Assembly: GCA_023614405.1 (NCBI GenBank)
Contig: CM042690.1
Coordinates: 665,392,802-665,456,801, forward strand
DNA length: 64,000 nt
Source: Avena insularis
Taxonomy: Eukaryota; Streptophyta; Magnoliopsida; Poales; Poaceae
Reading direction: 5' to 3'
How positions within the stretch are numbered: position 1 is the first letter of the stretch; each line of letters begins with the position of its first letter. Shown one piece after another: positions 1 to 12,700 of this stretch. Under the pieces are notes generated by a model. That model was not told the DNA's origin. It saw only the letters and a list, made by a program, of their open reading frames with translations, and searched no databases. A program made the translations under genes and the position numbers.

Positions 1-2600
1 GGGAAGGTAGTAGCAACAAGCACAAAGCTACAAGGGTACAAACCAACTTTTTGAATCAAATATTTATGTATAACATGTTCATGTATGCTATCATGGATCT
101 GATCTTACAAGAGCATGGTAAACACATGAATAAGAAGCATCAAGTATAAAACTTGTGGTTTCTACTTAAGGTGGTCTCAGACCAGCATCATAGACCAATG
201 GATCTAGTTCTAACTAGATCTATACTCATCACATTGCTGGTACAGGGCACATCCCAACTGGGTAGCACCTCTGTACCAACAGGTTCATCTATATCTATTA
301 AAATCATATAATCACTTTCCTAAATAAATTTAGGAACCATATTTGACATTTGATTCAGAAAAGACAGCAAATATAATATTGTCTATCCTTAAGACACACT
401 TGACAGAGACCATTAAGTAAATCATCTTCCTATAACAAAAGATAGGAATCAATCATCTTTTTAAATCATCTCTGCATAAATTACTTCCTCATGAATCACA
501 GAGCCAATTTAGCTTTAGGAACTTAAGATTTACACAGTAGCAAGAGTAAATCCTGAGGCTAAGAACATCAGTGCTTCATAAGCAAATATTAATATCACCT
601 CAACAGAGAGTATCCCAACTTTAGTATCATAGTGAGTCACAACCCAACAAAATGAACTCACATCCACTATTGTATAAGCATCCACATACAAATGAAGTAC
701 ACATTCACAGAAGGTTCTCTGACTAAGAACAGAATGGCAACAACATTCAGCAGAGTACTAACTGACAGAAAGAAGATCAACATGCTAAGATCATTAGGGT
801 GCAATAGGTACCAGTAGCAGATTAACACCCGCAAGAATATCACTAGTAGGATGAACCAGAAGAATTTAACTGAACATCACTGCAGAGGGTATGAACCCTA
901 GGTTTAGAGATGAACCCTAGACAGGGGTAATCACATCAAGCACACTTGACATGGAAAGGTAGATAGAGCATGAAGAGGAGCACACAGGGGGAAGCAAACT
1001 TACCCGAGGTCCTCGCAAGAAGTTAGAATAGGAAGCAGAGAAGTGGCCGACGGTGATGAAGAGGCTGTGGCACGGGGAGCACCCCGAAGGAGCAGCATGT
1101 CAGGAGCAGCCGGAGGAGAAGGGGTGAGCACCGTGAGCAACCCAGTGCGGTGTCAATGAAGCACAGAGGCGGCCGAACCCTAACCCTAGCCTCTAAGTGG
1201 GCTGAGATCCCATTGACAAACCCGGTCTTGACAGATTGTGCGGTGGCCTCGACTTGGTAGTCTTGCACCGCGGCGATGGCCATAGCAGCGAGGCCAGGTC
1301 AGAATCAAGCGTGACGGTGTCGGCATCGAGTGAGGCGAGAGCGAGAGCAAAAGCAAGAAAGAGGGGAAAAGAGAGAGTGAGCGTGGGGGCACTGGTCTGG
1401 TGCCCAAGATCGCCTGTGTGGTCCTTTGACCAGGCCAGGTGGGCTGAGTCTAGTTGGACCAGGCCAGCCCAGTGGGCGGGGACCGTGTATTAAAAAAATA
1501 CCTATCTAAAAATATATATTTACAATTATGCCCCTGAAACAAAACACTTCTAAAAGAAGAAATAAAATCCTAAAAATACAAATAATATATCTATGAACTC
1601 ACAAAAATGTCCTCTACTCAAGAAAAATAATAAATAGAATTTTAGGTAATTAAATTCAGAACTATTATTATTAATATATATATTCCTTTGGGAACTTTAG
1701 AAAAATATATAAAACACTTAAAATTGAATAAAATTCACTTTAAAGATCCTAAATATTTATACTAATATAGAAAAAATACTAGTTTGTATCTTTGTAAAAC
1801 AAATCAAGTATGATAAAAATAAAGTCTTTATTCCTTAATGTAATTTTAAGACAATATCTAAAAGAGTTAGAAATTAAATAAATTCTTTTTTAAACTCTTA
1901 GAATAATACTAGTCATTATAAAAATACTAGGTATAATTTTTATGTTAATTTAAAAGACTTTGAGTAATACTTTCATTTTATTGATTAAAGAAAATAGTAA
2001 ACCTTTATAAGGTGGGTAAAACACGCAAATAAGAAAATAATAAACCATTGCATGACATTACTATGCATTGCATATTGCTTCTTTAAATATTGTCCTTATC
2101 GGGCAATAATGGTCTTCTGTAGAAACCGGAGCTCAAGGTATGGTGGAAGTATCCGACTTCACTACCTTGTAGTCACAAGGCAAGTTCATCACTTGCTCAT
2201 ATCCTTTGAAGAGTCTTTGTCAAAGCATTTGAAAATTGTGTGTTATCACCTATGTTCTAAAAGACACAGAAAATAAGTATTTTCCCAAACAATTGTTATT
2301 ATCATCATAAGTGGTGATAAATACTAAGAATTGCAGTGGAATCTAAGATTCTAGTTGCAGAAAAGATAGGACTTAATAACCCATGACATCAGTGATTCTA
2401 GCACCGTATAATACGCGTTAACCATAAGATTTGGAATGGGACGGAGAAATTAGCTGGATCTCCTTCCTTTCGCATAGACGGATGACCTTATCGTAAAGCT
2501 GCAGATTTCTCGTGGAGAATCCAGCACATGGGTGGGAACCCTTATGTCCCTGCGATATTGGTGTCTAGATTATCTGTGCATAGCTATCTTGGTGGAGGTT
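1..2600 (+). repeat. Partial LTR of element D family (copy A)
   Basis: This stretch is almost identical to 10991-13610 and more distantly similar to about 32825-35447, which are the 5' and 3' LTRs of element D. It begins about 1.2 kb into the LTR because the window starts there, and it ends at AGGTT (2596-2600), where an LTR of element F begins. It has a GC-rich block (about 1020-1490) followed by a very AT-rich block (about 1495-2050). The short ORFs here are not conserved as proteins; they are similar only because the LTRs are. By eye it is much closer to the copy at 10991 than to the copy at 32825. Confidence 0.9.
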
Positions 2601-4000
2601 TGATGTCTACACACTTCTATTCTCGTAGACAGTTGTTGGGCCTCCAAGTGCAGAGGTTTGTAGAATAGCAGCAAGTTTCCCTTAAGTGGATTACCCAAGG
2701 TTTATCGAACTGAGGGAGGAAGTGGTCAAAGGTATCCCTCTCAAGCAACCGTGCAATCAAGATACAAGAAGTCTCTTGTCTCCCCAACACACCCAATACA
2801 CTTGTCAGGTGTATAGGTGCACTAGTTCGGCGAAGAGATAGTGAAATACAAGTGGTATGGATATAAGACAACGGTGCCAGAAAAGAGCTTGACGGGAGGA
2901 AAAGACTAAAGGAAAAAAGATGGAAGCAAGCAAACATGTAACAGATCTAGTTGCGAACGGTGTTTCAATGTTTAGAAACAAGGCCTAGGGATCATACTTT
3001 CACTAGTGAACACTCTCATATAAATATCTTCTTTTTATGATACTACTCTTAACTACTCTCCGGTTGGACACTCTAATCCATGGTAGGGCTATAACAGCAC
3101 TCCTCAAAGTTTGCTTTTCCCATCTAGATAACCCCACACTGTCACCTTGAGCGCTAGATGGTTCCAACAAACACCACAATTTCATAGAGACATCTAACTC
3201 CAAATATAACTCATAACAAGTATTTGTAATCTCTAGCCTAAGTGCCACCATGGTGTGCACGCTGTCACTTTCACACACATGGGGAGAGCAGAGATCTATT
3301 AAAGCACTTGAGTAGCAAGGTAGATCTACTTTATTACAAAGCTCATGGTCACAATATGATCATGCATAGAGAGAGAGATGAACACATAGCTACCGGTAGA
3401 ACCCTTAGCCTCGAGGAAGAACTACTCCCTCATCATCATGGGAATCAGCAACGGCGATGGATATGGTGGTGGAGACCGATGGAGATGGCTCCGGGGGCAC
3501 TTCCCCGTCCCGGCAGGGTGCTGGAAGATAGACTTTCTGTCCCCTGAATCTCCCCTTTGGTGGCGGCAGCGCTACGGAACTTTTCGTGGTTGGAGGCTAG
3601 ATTCTTTAGGGTTTCTAGATCGGGAGGATTCTTATAGGTGAAGAGGCAAGGTCGGTGGCCGGCCAGGGTGGGCACCATGCCATGGCGCGGCCTAGGGCTA
3701 CCCGCACCAAGGGGGTGTGGCCGCCCTGTGGCCCCCCTTAGTCTCTCCTTCGGACTCCATGTGTCTTCTGGTAAAATATTGACTTTGGCTTTTGTCCCGT
3801 CCAATTTCGAGAATATTCATTTTCTGACTTTCCTAGAACCAAAAACTGCAGAAAATAGGCAACTGGCACTGTGGCATATTGTTAATAGGTTAGTCCAAGA
3901 AAGTGTATAAAAATACTCCAAAGTGTGGACAAAACATAAGAAAGTAGATATAAAACAAGCATGGAACATCAAAAATTATAGATATGTTAGCAACGTATCA
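2601..4000 (-). repeat. 3' LTR of element F (minus strand)
   Basis: On the plus strand it starts TGATGTCTAC and ends GTATCA, so in sense orientation it is a TG...CA LTR of about 1.4 kb. It aligns with 13611-15006. The family resembles the widespread cereal Athila-lineage LTRs of the Fatima/Sabrina kind; this is recognition from memory, not a search. It sits next to a purine-rich tract of the minus strand (complement of 4001-4014), which marks it as the 3' LTR of an element whose body runs to higher coordinates. The left flank AGGTT is the same site used by the solo copy at 13611. Confidence 0.8.
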
Positions 4001-6780
4001 ACATCCCCAAGCTTAACTCCTGCTTGTCCTCGAGTAGGTAAGTGATAAAAAGAAAGAATAATTTTTGAGGTGACATGCACCATCATAGACTTGATCAAAG
4101 TATTTGTAAAACATGGATAGCTGGGATCATAGTACTTTAACATAACATGAAAGATATAGTTCTAGCAATAAGACATAGCAACTATGTTGTAACATGAAAA
4201 GGCACAAACAAAAGATACATGAATAACAATGCTTTGCAAGATGTTTGTTTTTTCCACATAAATAAAAAATAATAAGAATGGTATTCAGCTTGTCCCTCAT
4301 AATGTAGCAAATCATAATTGTTTAGGACAACTTCAAAGTTTATAAGGGTGACTAGATACAAATAGTTTAAGAACAAGCAATATCAGAGTTATGCATCAAT
4401 CAACAAGTCTTGGGACAATCCACATTAAACTAAGAACGACCACTATGCTCTCTCAATAGGTGCATAAAGATAGAAGGTGGAGACTCAACATAAAAGTAAT
4501 AGAAAGGCCTTCATAGAAGGAAGCAGGGATTCAAGTTTCATAAAGAGCTTCCAAAAATTATGGTACTTATTAGCTTCCAGCTCTCATTGCCCCTATCATA
4601 AGCATCTTGAAGTGATTAAGGTTAAAGTGAACAAACTATGGAGTATATGCTTGCCAAAGTATAAGTTGGAAATCTCATGTCCCTTGAATACGAGGGTCGC
4701 TCCTCATGCTACTCAAGTTTAGTTACCGGTAAGTTCTTGTCATAGTAAGTACATGTGTATCATAGAGAACCGCCAACGGGATACCCCTTGCCCGATGATA
4801 CGGAAGAATCCCCATATCAAAATGACAAGGCAAGCAGACAACGAGAATCTCAACAATCTTCTTATTTACCATGGGAAAATGGTGTTTTTTCTCTCTTTCC
4901 TATTTTCTCATCTCTCTTTTTTTCTTTTTCTCTTTTTCTCAATCTCTATCTTTTTTATAAGAATGCTTCATAGATTGCTCATTATGGTTACGCTGCAGGT
5001 TTCCACCATGATTAGGCATGGATTAGACCAGCGGCCCAGGCGTTTCTCTAACACACATACATAACTCCATGGACTTACAAGCTCCCCTTTCATTTCACAC
5101 CGATGACATCCATAGACAAAAGAGTATGATATCAACTGGGTACAATGTAAAAGTGCAATGTTGAAAGCGTTCCCCATGACAGCATGGTTCTGCTAATCCC
5201 CAACATATAAGTGCAAGCATATACAACATAGATGACACAATGGTTCAAGTTTATTAGGGGCAAGAAAAGTAAAGTGTGCCATCAAGTTCGTGAGAGCTTT
5301 AATCACTAGTTTTCTCATAACAAGTTTAAGTCGGAAGATAGATAAAAACATGAATATACTTGGAATAGCAAATGCTAATAGGTAGGTATGGTGGACTCTT
5401 TGGAATAACTTGGTTCTATTTGTAGTTGGATGCATGAGTGGAACTCATACTTTGTTATGGAGGCTAGCAAAAGGCTGGGAGCGACCAACTAAGAGAGCAA
5501 TAATGGCCATAATCATGCAGAGCGACAAAACATCATTAATTAAAGCATAAAGTGATACTACAAGTCGAAAACTAAAGGATCATAAAGGCTATGGTGACTT
5601 GGGATAGTCATAACATGGTGTGAGCATGTGCCAAGTCAACCCAAATAAAGCCTCAAAGGAGAATACCACAATACTATGCTTTAATATGCTAAAACAACGC
5701 ATGATTCTTTTAAGGCACATTAAGTAGTCTCAATTGTTTGGAACAAGTCATGCTACAGCAATAATCACTAAGCATAAGGTCAAAGCAACATTTAGCATGA
5801 CATGATAAAGTCTAAGCCATAGTCAAAACAAGCTCCCTTTTGTACCACTAAAGCATGAAGCTTTCTACTCTCTTCCAACACCAATCGACTTATTTGAAAG
5901 AACTCACAAAGATAGTAATAAATAAATATCAGTGAGCTTGTCTCACAAATCCACAAAGAAGAACTAAAAATTTCTAAGCTGAAAGCACAAGAAAACTAAG
6001 GCTAAACATAGTGCTAGCAAAAGAGAACACTCACAAAACAATAAGAATGAAAACTAGAGTGTTCTAGGCAATGAAATAGCGTGGCGTGTCTCTCTCCAAA
6101 AGAAGTGTGTTGGGATCCAACCAACTTATTTAAGAAAACCAAGAAAATTAAAATTAAAAAAGAAAACAAAGACACTCCAAGAAGAACACAACTGTGCATG
6201 AAACAATAAAAAAGAAGTGTTTGGAAGAAACCTGAGATTTTTATTGATGAAGAAGGGGATGCCTTGGGCATCCCCAAGCTTTGACGCTTGTACTTATTGG
6301 ATATTTCTTGGGGTGACACGGGTGGCATCCCCAAGCTTGAGCTTCAGTCCATTCTTCATCTCATTACATCATTCTTTCCTTACACCTGAATTTTTTCCTT
6401 CATACAAAACTTCACACAATCTTCATTAGCAACATTAGTGTACTCAAGATAATAAGTATTTTGGTTCAGTTTCAACACAAGTAAAACTTCCATTAAAACA
6501 AAAGCTACTGTATCACTTCCTTAAAAAAGTTCAAATGATCAAAGAGAACTCAAAGAGAAAGAGATTAAGAGGCAAATGCAAATAATTAGCTCAGAGTGAT
6601 TCGGCATAAGAACAAAGAAATAAAATATAGGGGTTAGTCCAAAAAGCAAATATCGACTCACTTATTTTTCTTTCCTTAATCTTTTTCATGTGTGTAGCAC
6701 TCGCTAGATTTTGCTCTAGCTTGTCATGAAGCCGGGTTTTGGACAACAGCAAGTTTAAGAGTGAGCCTTTGGTTCCAACA
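4001..6780 (-). mobile_element. Internal region of element F, truncated
   Basis: This is sequence upstream of the F 3' LTR in sense orientation. The polypurine tract is the complement of the CCCCAAGCTT motif at 4004-4013. Similar CATCCCCAAGCTT motifs recur near 6269 and 6330, so the polypurine-like sequence is repeated inside the element. I find no gag, RT or integrase motif, so this is the untranslated 3' part. The pyrimidine-rich run at about 4880-4965 is low complexity. The right edge against element O is uncertain (about 6640-6830). F's 5' LTR is missing on this side. Confidence 0.6.
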
Positions 6781-6964
6781 CATTACTAACCTGGTCTAAT
6801 GGGTAAGAAACTTAAGCCAGCCGATACAAGAAAGTAAAGTACTGAATTGACAATTACAACTAAGGAAGTCCCCGAGTAACTGCTCGAGGTGCCGAGATTT
6901 CATTCATACGCTCATTGCCGGTATGCAAACTGACATATAAGAGTTCGAGATACATACACTTCTC

Positions 6965-7168
6965 CTAAGTGCAAAATGGACGAAGTAGAGCTACATTCCA
7001 CGGCCTCTTTGATTCTTCTCCTAACATGTCTGTCTTGTTATTCTCCCGCGCTTGAGAATCTATCAGATAGTATGCATCATTGTGTCGTGCTTTGCTCACA
7101 ATAAATGGCCCTTCCCATGGAGGCGATAATTTGTGTATCCCGGCAGTGCGTTGCATTAGCCGAAGCAC
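6965..7168 (-). pseudogene. Element O integrase C-terminal fragment
   Basis: This open stretch of 67 codons has the pattern at the end of Ty3/gypsy integrases: a basic start, the Lys-Leu-Ser-Pro-Pro-Trp-Glu-Gly-Pro-Phe motif, then Tyr-Tyr-Leu-Ile-Asp and a final Trp-Asn-Val-Ala-Leu-Leu-Arg-Pro-Phe. The domain would help tether the pre-integration complex to chromatin. It is separated from the catalytic core (7577-7891) by about 400 bases containing stops, so no intact integrase can be made. Confidence 0.75.
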
Positions 7169-7576
7169 TAAATCCCCTTCTCGAAATACTAAAGGGTTTA
7201 CTTTCTAGCTGTGGTAGCATCGGAGATTTCACTAGTATATAGCAGATTTTGACAATGCCAATTCTCGTGCTTCTTCCAGCAAATCAATATCATTTTCCTG
7301 TGCTTCCTTTACCTTGGCCTCTGTATATTGGGTGATTCTTGGCGAGTCATGCACTATGTCGGCTAGTATTATAGCTTCTACCCCATATACGAGAAACAAT
7401 GGGGTATATCCAGTTGAACGATTCGGAGTTGTCCTTAGACTCTATAGTATAGTCGGGAGTTCATCAATCCAGCATCCACTCGATCGTTGCAGCGGCTGAA
7501 TGAGTCGAGGTTTTATTTCAGATAGCACCAGTCCATTGGATCTTCCAACTTTCCCATTTGATTCAGGATGAGCGAC

Positions 7577-7891
7577 CTATGCCACATGGAGTCTTATCCT
7601 CTTTTCTCTACAGAATCGAGCAAATCTTCCTTCAGCAAAATTTGTGTCATTATTTGTTATTATGCTATGTGGATAACCGTATCTCAAGGTTATATCTTTC
7701 ATGAATGATATGCCTGTGGGGCCATCACACTTTCTTATTGGTTCGACCTCAATCCATTTGGTGAATTTATCAACCATGACTAGGATATAAGTCATGTTGC
7801 CACGTGCCGGCTTAAATAGCCCCACCATGTCCAAACACCACACTGCAAATGGCCAAGTGATAGGTATGGTTTTGAGTGCAAAGGACAACAT
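7577..7891 (-). pseudogene. Element O integrase catalytic core fragment
   Basis: The 104-codon ORF carries two of the three catalytic acidic residues of a DDE integrase. The first Asp lies in the Trp-Cys-Leu-Asp-Met-Val-Gly context. The second is in the Asn-Asn-Asp-Thr-Asn-Phe context, where most relatives have Ser-Asp-Asn-Gly. The Asp-Lys-Phe-Thr-Lys-Trp-Ile-Glu segment is typical of plant Tat-lineage elements. The Glu-containing helix lies past the end of the open frame. It is inactive by truncation. Confidence 0.8.
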
Positions 7892-8670
7892 ATGAATCTT
7901 ACTCGATTTCCTCTGACACCCATTGCATTTTCTCGCTAAGTATTTAGATTCTTGTAAGGCACTTGGCCAATAAAATCCGTGTCGGTATGCTTTGGCAACT
8001 AGGGCTCTCGATGAGGCATGATGCCCACATTCGCCCTGATGGATACCCCAAGGATTTCCTGCCCTTCTTCCGGATTAACACATCGCTAAAGAACATTAGT
8101 TACACTCCTTTTGTATATCTCGCCATTTATAATGGTGCAGGCTTCTGCCCTTCTCTGCATTTGTCTGGCTAAGACCTCATCACTTGGCAAATTTCCATCT
8201 CTTAGAAAGGACAAGACGGTTGCACCCGAGTTGGTATAACATGGGCCGGGAAAACAACTCATCAATTACCATTGGATGTACTGACATAATCTCTGTCGGG
8301 TTTGGCTGCACAGTCCCGGGTTCTGCAAGGCAGTCCTCGGGTTTTTCGAAGTAGTCTCCGGGTTACTCGAAACACTCCCCCAATCTATATCCATAGGGAC
8401 AACCTCTGACTCCGGATTGGCCGGGATGAAGATTGACTCGGATTATGGTGATGGTTTGATGGATGGTTTATGGAGGTGCTCGAGAGCTATACCTGGTAGG
8501 ATTGACTGTCTGGATGAACCTAGTTTGGATAACACATCAGCTGCATCATTCTCTACGCGACGTACATGATAGAATTCACATCCTTCGAAGTACCCACTGA
8601 TTTTCTGAACGTGAAATCTTTACGAGGCCACGTTAGCATCAAGTGCATCCCAATTACCCAAAACCTATTG

Positions 8671-8790
8671 TACTACAAGGTCTAAATCACCAAAGCAATG
8701 AATCCGACGAATACCAATTTCTTTTGCTACCTTGAGCCCATGCACAAGTGCATCATACTCGGCTACATTGTTTGATGCTGCAAAATGAAT
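8671..8790 (-). pseudogene. Element O additional RNase H-like segment
   Basis: Forty codons read without a stop and contain the Asn-Asn-Val-Ala-Glu-Tyr-Asp-Ala-Leu core, followed by Gly-Ile-Arg-Arg-Ile and a Gly-Asp-x-Asp-Leu-Val motif. This matches the archaeal-type additional RNase H that Tat-lineage plant retrotransposons carry between the classical RNase H and integrase. The Ser usually found in the last motif is Leu here. The surrounding 300-400 bases in each direction hold only degenerate pol sequence. Confidence 0.65.
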
Positions 8791-9170
8791 CTACAGGACA
8801 TATCTCAACTGATCTTTCTTAGGCAAGGTGAGGACTATGCCGTGCCTAACCTGGTTTTCATCTTTGACACGTCAAAGTGCATTCTCCAAAAGTTGGAGTC
8901 AGGCAACGATGGCTCATATTGCATTCCTGCCCAATCGACGAAAAAGTCAGCCAGCGCCTGAGACTTGATAGCATCTCTTCTATCGTACAGTGGTGCATAT
9001 GGTGCTAATCAATTGGCCCATTTGGCAACCTGGCCACTTGTATCTTTATTACGCATTATCTCCGATATAGGAGCTTCACATATTACTCTTATAAGATGTT
9101 CTTCAAAGTAATGTTTGAGCTTTTTGGCTGGACGCCATATGTCATTTTCTGATCGTGTGGGTAATTTTTC

Positions 9171-9754
9171 TTACATGCTGAAAGCACTTAGATAATATGC
9201 TGGCCTCTGCACTGACTTACCCTCTTCATCATGCTCCACCACTACCACGACACTTACGACCCGGTTCGTTGCTGCTATGTAGAGCAACATCGGCTCTTTC
9301 GATAGTGGTGAGGCTAACACTGGTGCAGAGGCTAACATCTTTTTAAGCTCATGAAATGCACAATCTACCTGAGGTGTCCAAATGAATTTATCAGATTTTT
9401 CATCAGTTGGTATAAAGGCAGTGCCTTCTCCCCTAGCCAACTAACGAAGCGACCTAGCGATGCCAGGCAACCAGTAAACTTCTAGACATAGTTAAGACAC
9501 TTCGGTAGTTCCATTCGTTCAATGGCACTGATTTTGGTCGGGTTAGCCTCGATACCTTGGTTTAACACGAGGAAACCGAGTAACTTCCCGGCCAAGACAC
9601 CGAAGGTACATTTTTTTGGGTTTAATGTCATTCGGAACCTTATCAAGTTCACGAATGTTTGCCTTATATCATCTAGGATAGTATAACTCTCCTTGGTTTT
9701 AATTACCACATCATCAACATATACTTGTACATTTTTACCAATTTGGTCATGCAA
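9171..9754 (-). pseudogene. Element O reverse transcriptase C-terminal half and RNase H start
   Basis: The part at 9482-9754 contains the RT active-site segment Val-Tyr-Val-Asp-Asp-Val-Val-Ile-Lys and the following fold. The part at 9171-9440 contains the connection/RNase H entry, with a Trp-Thr-x-x-x-Asp-x-Ala-Phe motif and the end of a Tyr-Tyr-Leu-Ser strand. The upstream bases 9755-9786 encode the preceding Thr-Tyr-Gln-Arg-Cys-Met residues but are in another frame. A run of seven T (9758-9764) is one longer than the frame needs. The remainder of RT is at 36428-36900. Confidence 0.8.
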
Positions 9755-9786
9755 GCATTTTTTTCATACACCTCTGATATGTGGCT

Positions 9787-12700
9787 TGTAACATCCCAGC
9801 ATTTAGGAACAAACGAAGAGTACAAATAGAAATTTGTGCATATGCATGCATTCATATGTAAAATTTGGGGTAAATTGTTCGCCAAATAAAACCCTGGGGG
9901 ATCAGAGTTTCTTTCACTGCTTTGAGTTAGGGTTTAGCTCTTAGAAGTGTTTGTTATGAATTCTGACATGAACCTTAGGAGACATTATGAATTTGGGTGA
10001 ATAATTTGAATTCAACTTTGAAATTTGAATAAGTTTAAATAATTTAAATTAGATTAGTGAATTAGAAGGGTAAGAGTTTATTTGAATTCCAAAAAGAATT
10101 TAGTTGTTCTTATTGTTTGAATATTAAGCAATTATCAAATTATAAAGGAAATGGACAAAATACAAGTAGATAATTCAAATAAGTCTTTCTTATTTCTTTC
10201 CTTTATTCTTCAAACAATAAATGAACACATATATATATTGAAGAAAGTACTTAACAAAGACACTATTGAAGGAAAAGAAAAGCTTTATTAACATTACATA
10301 CACGATACATTGTCTTTACAAAAAGAGGAAAGGAAAAAGATTACAATTAAAAGCTAATAGACTAAACCTAGTCTAAATCTTCCTGAGATTCATTTAAGTT
10401 TGTACCTGCTAAAGAGACAAAACTAGAATAAAACAAAGTGAGGGTTAGTATTAGAATACTCTGACTCATTAACAATGAAGTGCACTATTTCCTAACATCA
10501 CAGAGTCTATTCTTTTCAAAGAAGGGGCAAAACCATCAAATGTAGAATCTGTTCTTTTCACAAACAGCCTCGGTACAACTTCATTGGCAAAGGGGGCAAG
10601 TTTCACCAGGGATGGAATTAAGAAAAAGATGGGGTGTTCAAAGTCAAAATCATTTGAGCTCATCCACAGCCAGCAACAGAGAAGCTGCTCACACACCTAA
10701 ATGCATGCATTGAGGTGTTGATAGCAGGGAAGTAGGAGAGTGGGTTAAAACCAGCAGCACAGTGCAAAGCAGGGCTTTGCCACTCATTTTCATATAGTCA
10801 AGCATAGTTCATCACACACCACATACGAACAGACAGGTTCTTGCAAAAGCCATCACAAACACAGCCACCTTTCTGCACAACAACCCCAGGAAAGCATCAG
10901 CCAATATGGTGACCTGAGGAGAGGATGGAGTGAGGTGGATAGCAAGGTTGCAAGGGATCTGAAGTACCAGTTGAGCAAGATCAAGCCAAGGGGAAGGCAG
11001 TAGCAACAAGCACAAAGCTACAAGGGTACAAACCAACTTTTTGAATCAAATATTTATGTATAACATGTTCATGTATGCTATCATGGATCTGATCTTACAA
11101 GAGAATGGTAAACACATGAATAATAAGCATCAAGTATAAAACTTGTGGTTTCTACTTAAGGTGGTCTCAGACCAGCATCATAGACCAATGGATCTAGTTC
11201 TAACTAGATCTATACTCATCACATTGCTGGTACAGGGCACATCCCAACTGGGTAGCACCTCTGTACCAACAGGTTCATCTATATCTATTAAAATCATATA
11301 ATCACTTTCCCAAATAAATTTAGGAATCATATTAGACATTTGATTCAAAAAAGACAACAAATATAATATTGTCTATCCTTAAGACACACTTGACAGAGAC
11401 CATTAAGTAAATCATCTTCCTATAACAAAAGATAGGAGTCAATCATCTTTTTAAATCATCTCTGCATAAATTACTTCCTCATGAATCACAGAGCCAATTT
11501 AGCTTTAGGAACTTAAGATTTACACAGTAGCAAGAGTAAATCCTGAGGCTAAGAACATCAGTGCTTCATAAGCAAATATTAATATCACCTCAACAGAGAG
11601 TATCCCAACTTTAGTATCATAGTGAGTCACAACCCAACAAAATGAACTCACATCCACTATTGTATAAGCATCCACATACAAATGAAGTACACATTCACAG
11701 AAGGTTCTCTGACTAAGAACAGAATGGCAACAACATTCAGCAGAGTACTAAGCGATGTAAAGAAGATCAACATGCTAAGATCATTAGGGTGCAATAGGTA
11801 CCAGTAGCAGATTAACACCCGCAAGAATATCACTAGTAGGATGAACCAGAAGAATTTAACTGAACAACACTGTAGAGGGTATGAACCCTAGGTTTAGAGA
11901 TGAACCCTAGACAGGGGTAATCACATCAAGCACACTTGACATGGAAAGGTAGATAGAGCATGAAGAGGAGCACACAGGGGGAAGCAAACTTACCCGAGGT
12001 CCTCGCAAGAAGTTAGAATAGGAAGCAGAGAAGTGGCCGACGGTGATGAAGAGGCTGTGGCACGAGGAGCACCCCGAAGGAGCAGCATGTCAGGAGTAGC
12101 CGGAGGAGAAGGGGTGAGCACCGTGAGCAACCCAGTGCGGTGTCAATGAAGCACAGAGGCGGCCGAACCCTAACCCTAGCCTCGGGCGGGGGTCAGTGTA
12201 GCCAGCAGAAGATCCCATTGACGAACCGGCTCGGACAGGATTGTGCGGTGGCCTCGACTTGGTAGTCTTGCACCGCGGCGATGGCCACAGCAGCGAGGCC
12301 AGGTCGGAATCAAGCGTGACGGTGTCGGCATCGATTGAGGCGAGAGCGAGAGCAAAAGCAAGAAAGAGGGGAAAAGAGAGAGTGAGCGTGGGGGCACTGG
12401 GTCGGTGGGTTGCCCAGTACCGCCCAGGTGGTCCTTTGACCAGGCCAGGTGGGCTGAGTCTAGTTGGACCAGGCCAGCCCAGTGGGCGGGGCCCGTGTAT
12501 TAAAAAAATACCTATCTAAAAATATATATTTACAATTATGCCCCTGAAACAAAACACTTCTAAAAGAAGAAATAAAATCCTAAAAATACAAATAATATAT
12601 CTATGAACTCACAAAAATGTCCTCTACTCAAGAAAAATAATAAATAGAATTTTAGGTAATTAAATTCAGAACTATTATTATTAATATATATATTCCTTTG

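Larger units (their letters stand above)
6780..9786 (-). mobile_element. Element O, downstream half (RT C-terminus to integrase)
   Basis: Going down the minus strand from 9786 this holds the end of reverse transcriptase, RNase H, a second RNase H-like segment and integrase, in the usual Ty3/gypsy order. The first half of the same polyprotein is on the far side of element D (36428 upward). The break falls in RT between the Asn-Ala-Gly-Ala end at 36428 and the Thr-Tyr-Gln-Arg start near 9780. Stops and frameshifts interrupt all parts. No 3' LTR of O follows at lower coordinates; F-derived sequence is joined there instead. Confidence 0.8.

Noticed and set aside
2052..2276. 74-codon ORF identical at 13062-13286
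   Set aside because: Identity is explained by the segmental duplication of the D LTR. The third copy (34880-35065) is already disrupted.
10469..10696. 75-codon minus-strand ORF also present at 32305-32532
   Set aside because: The two copies lie at equivalent places in the paired LTRs of element D, so conservation reflects common origin, not selection.
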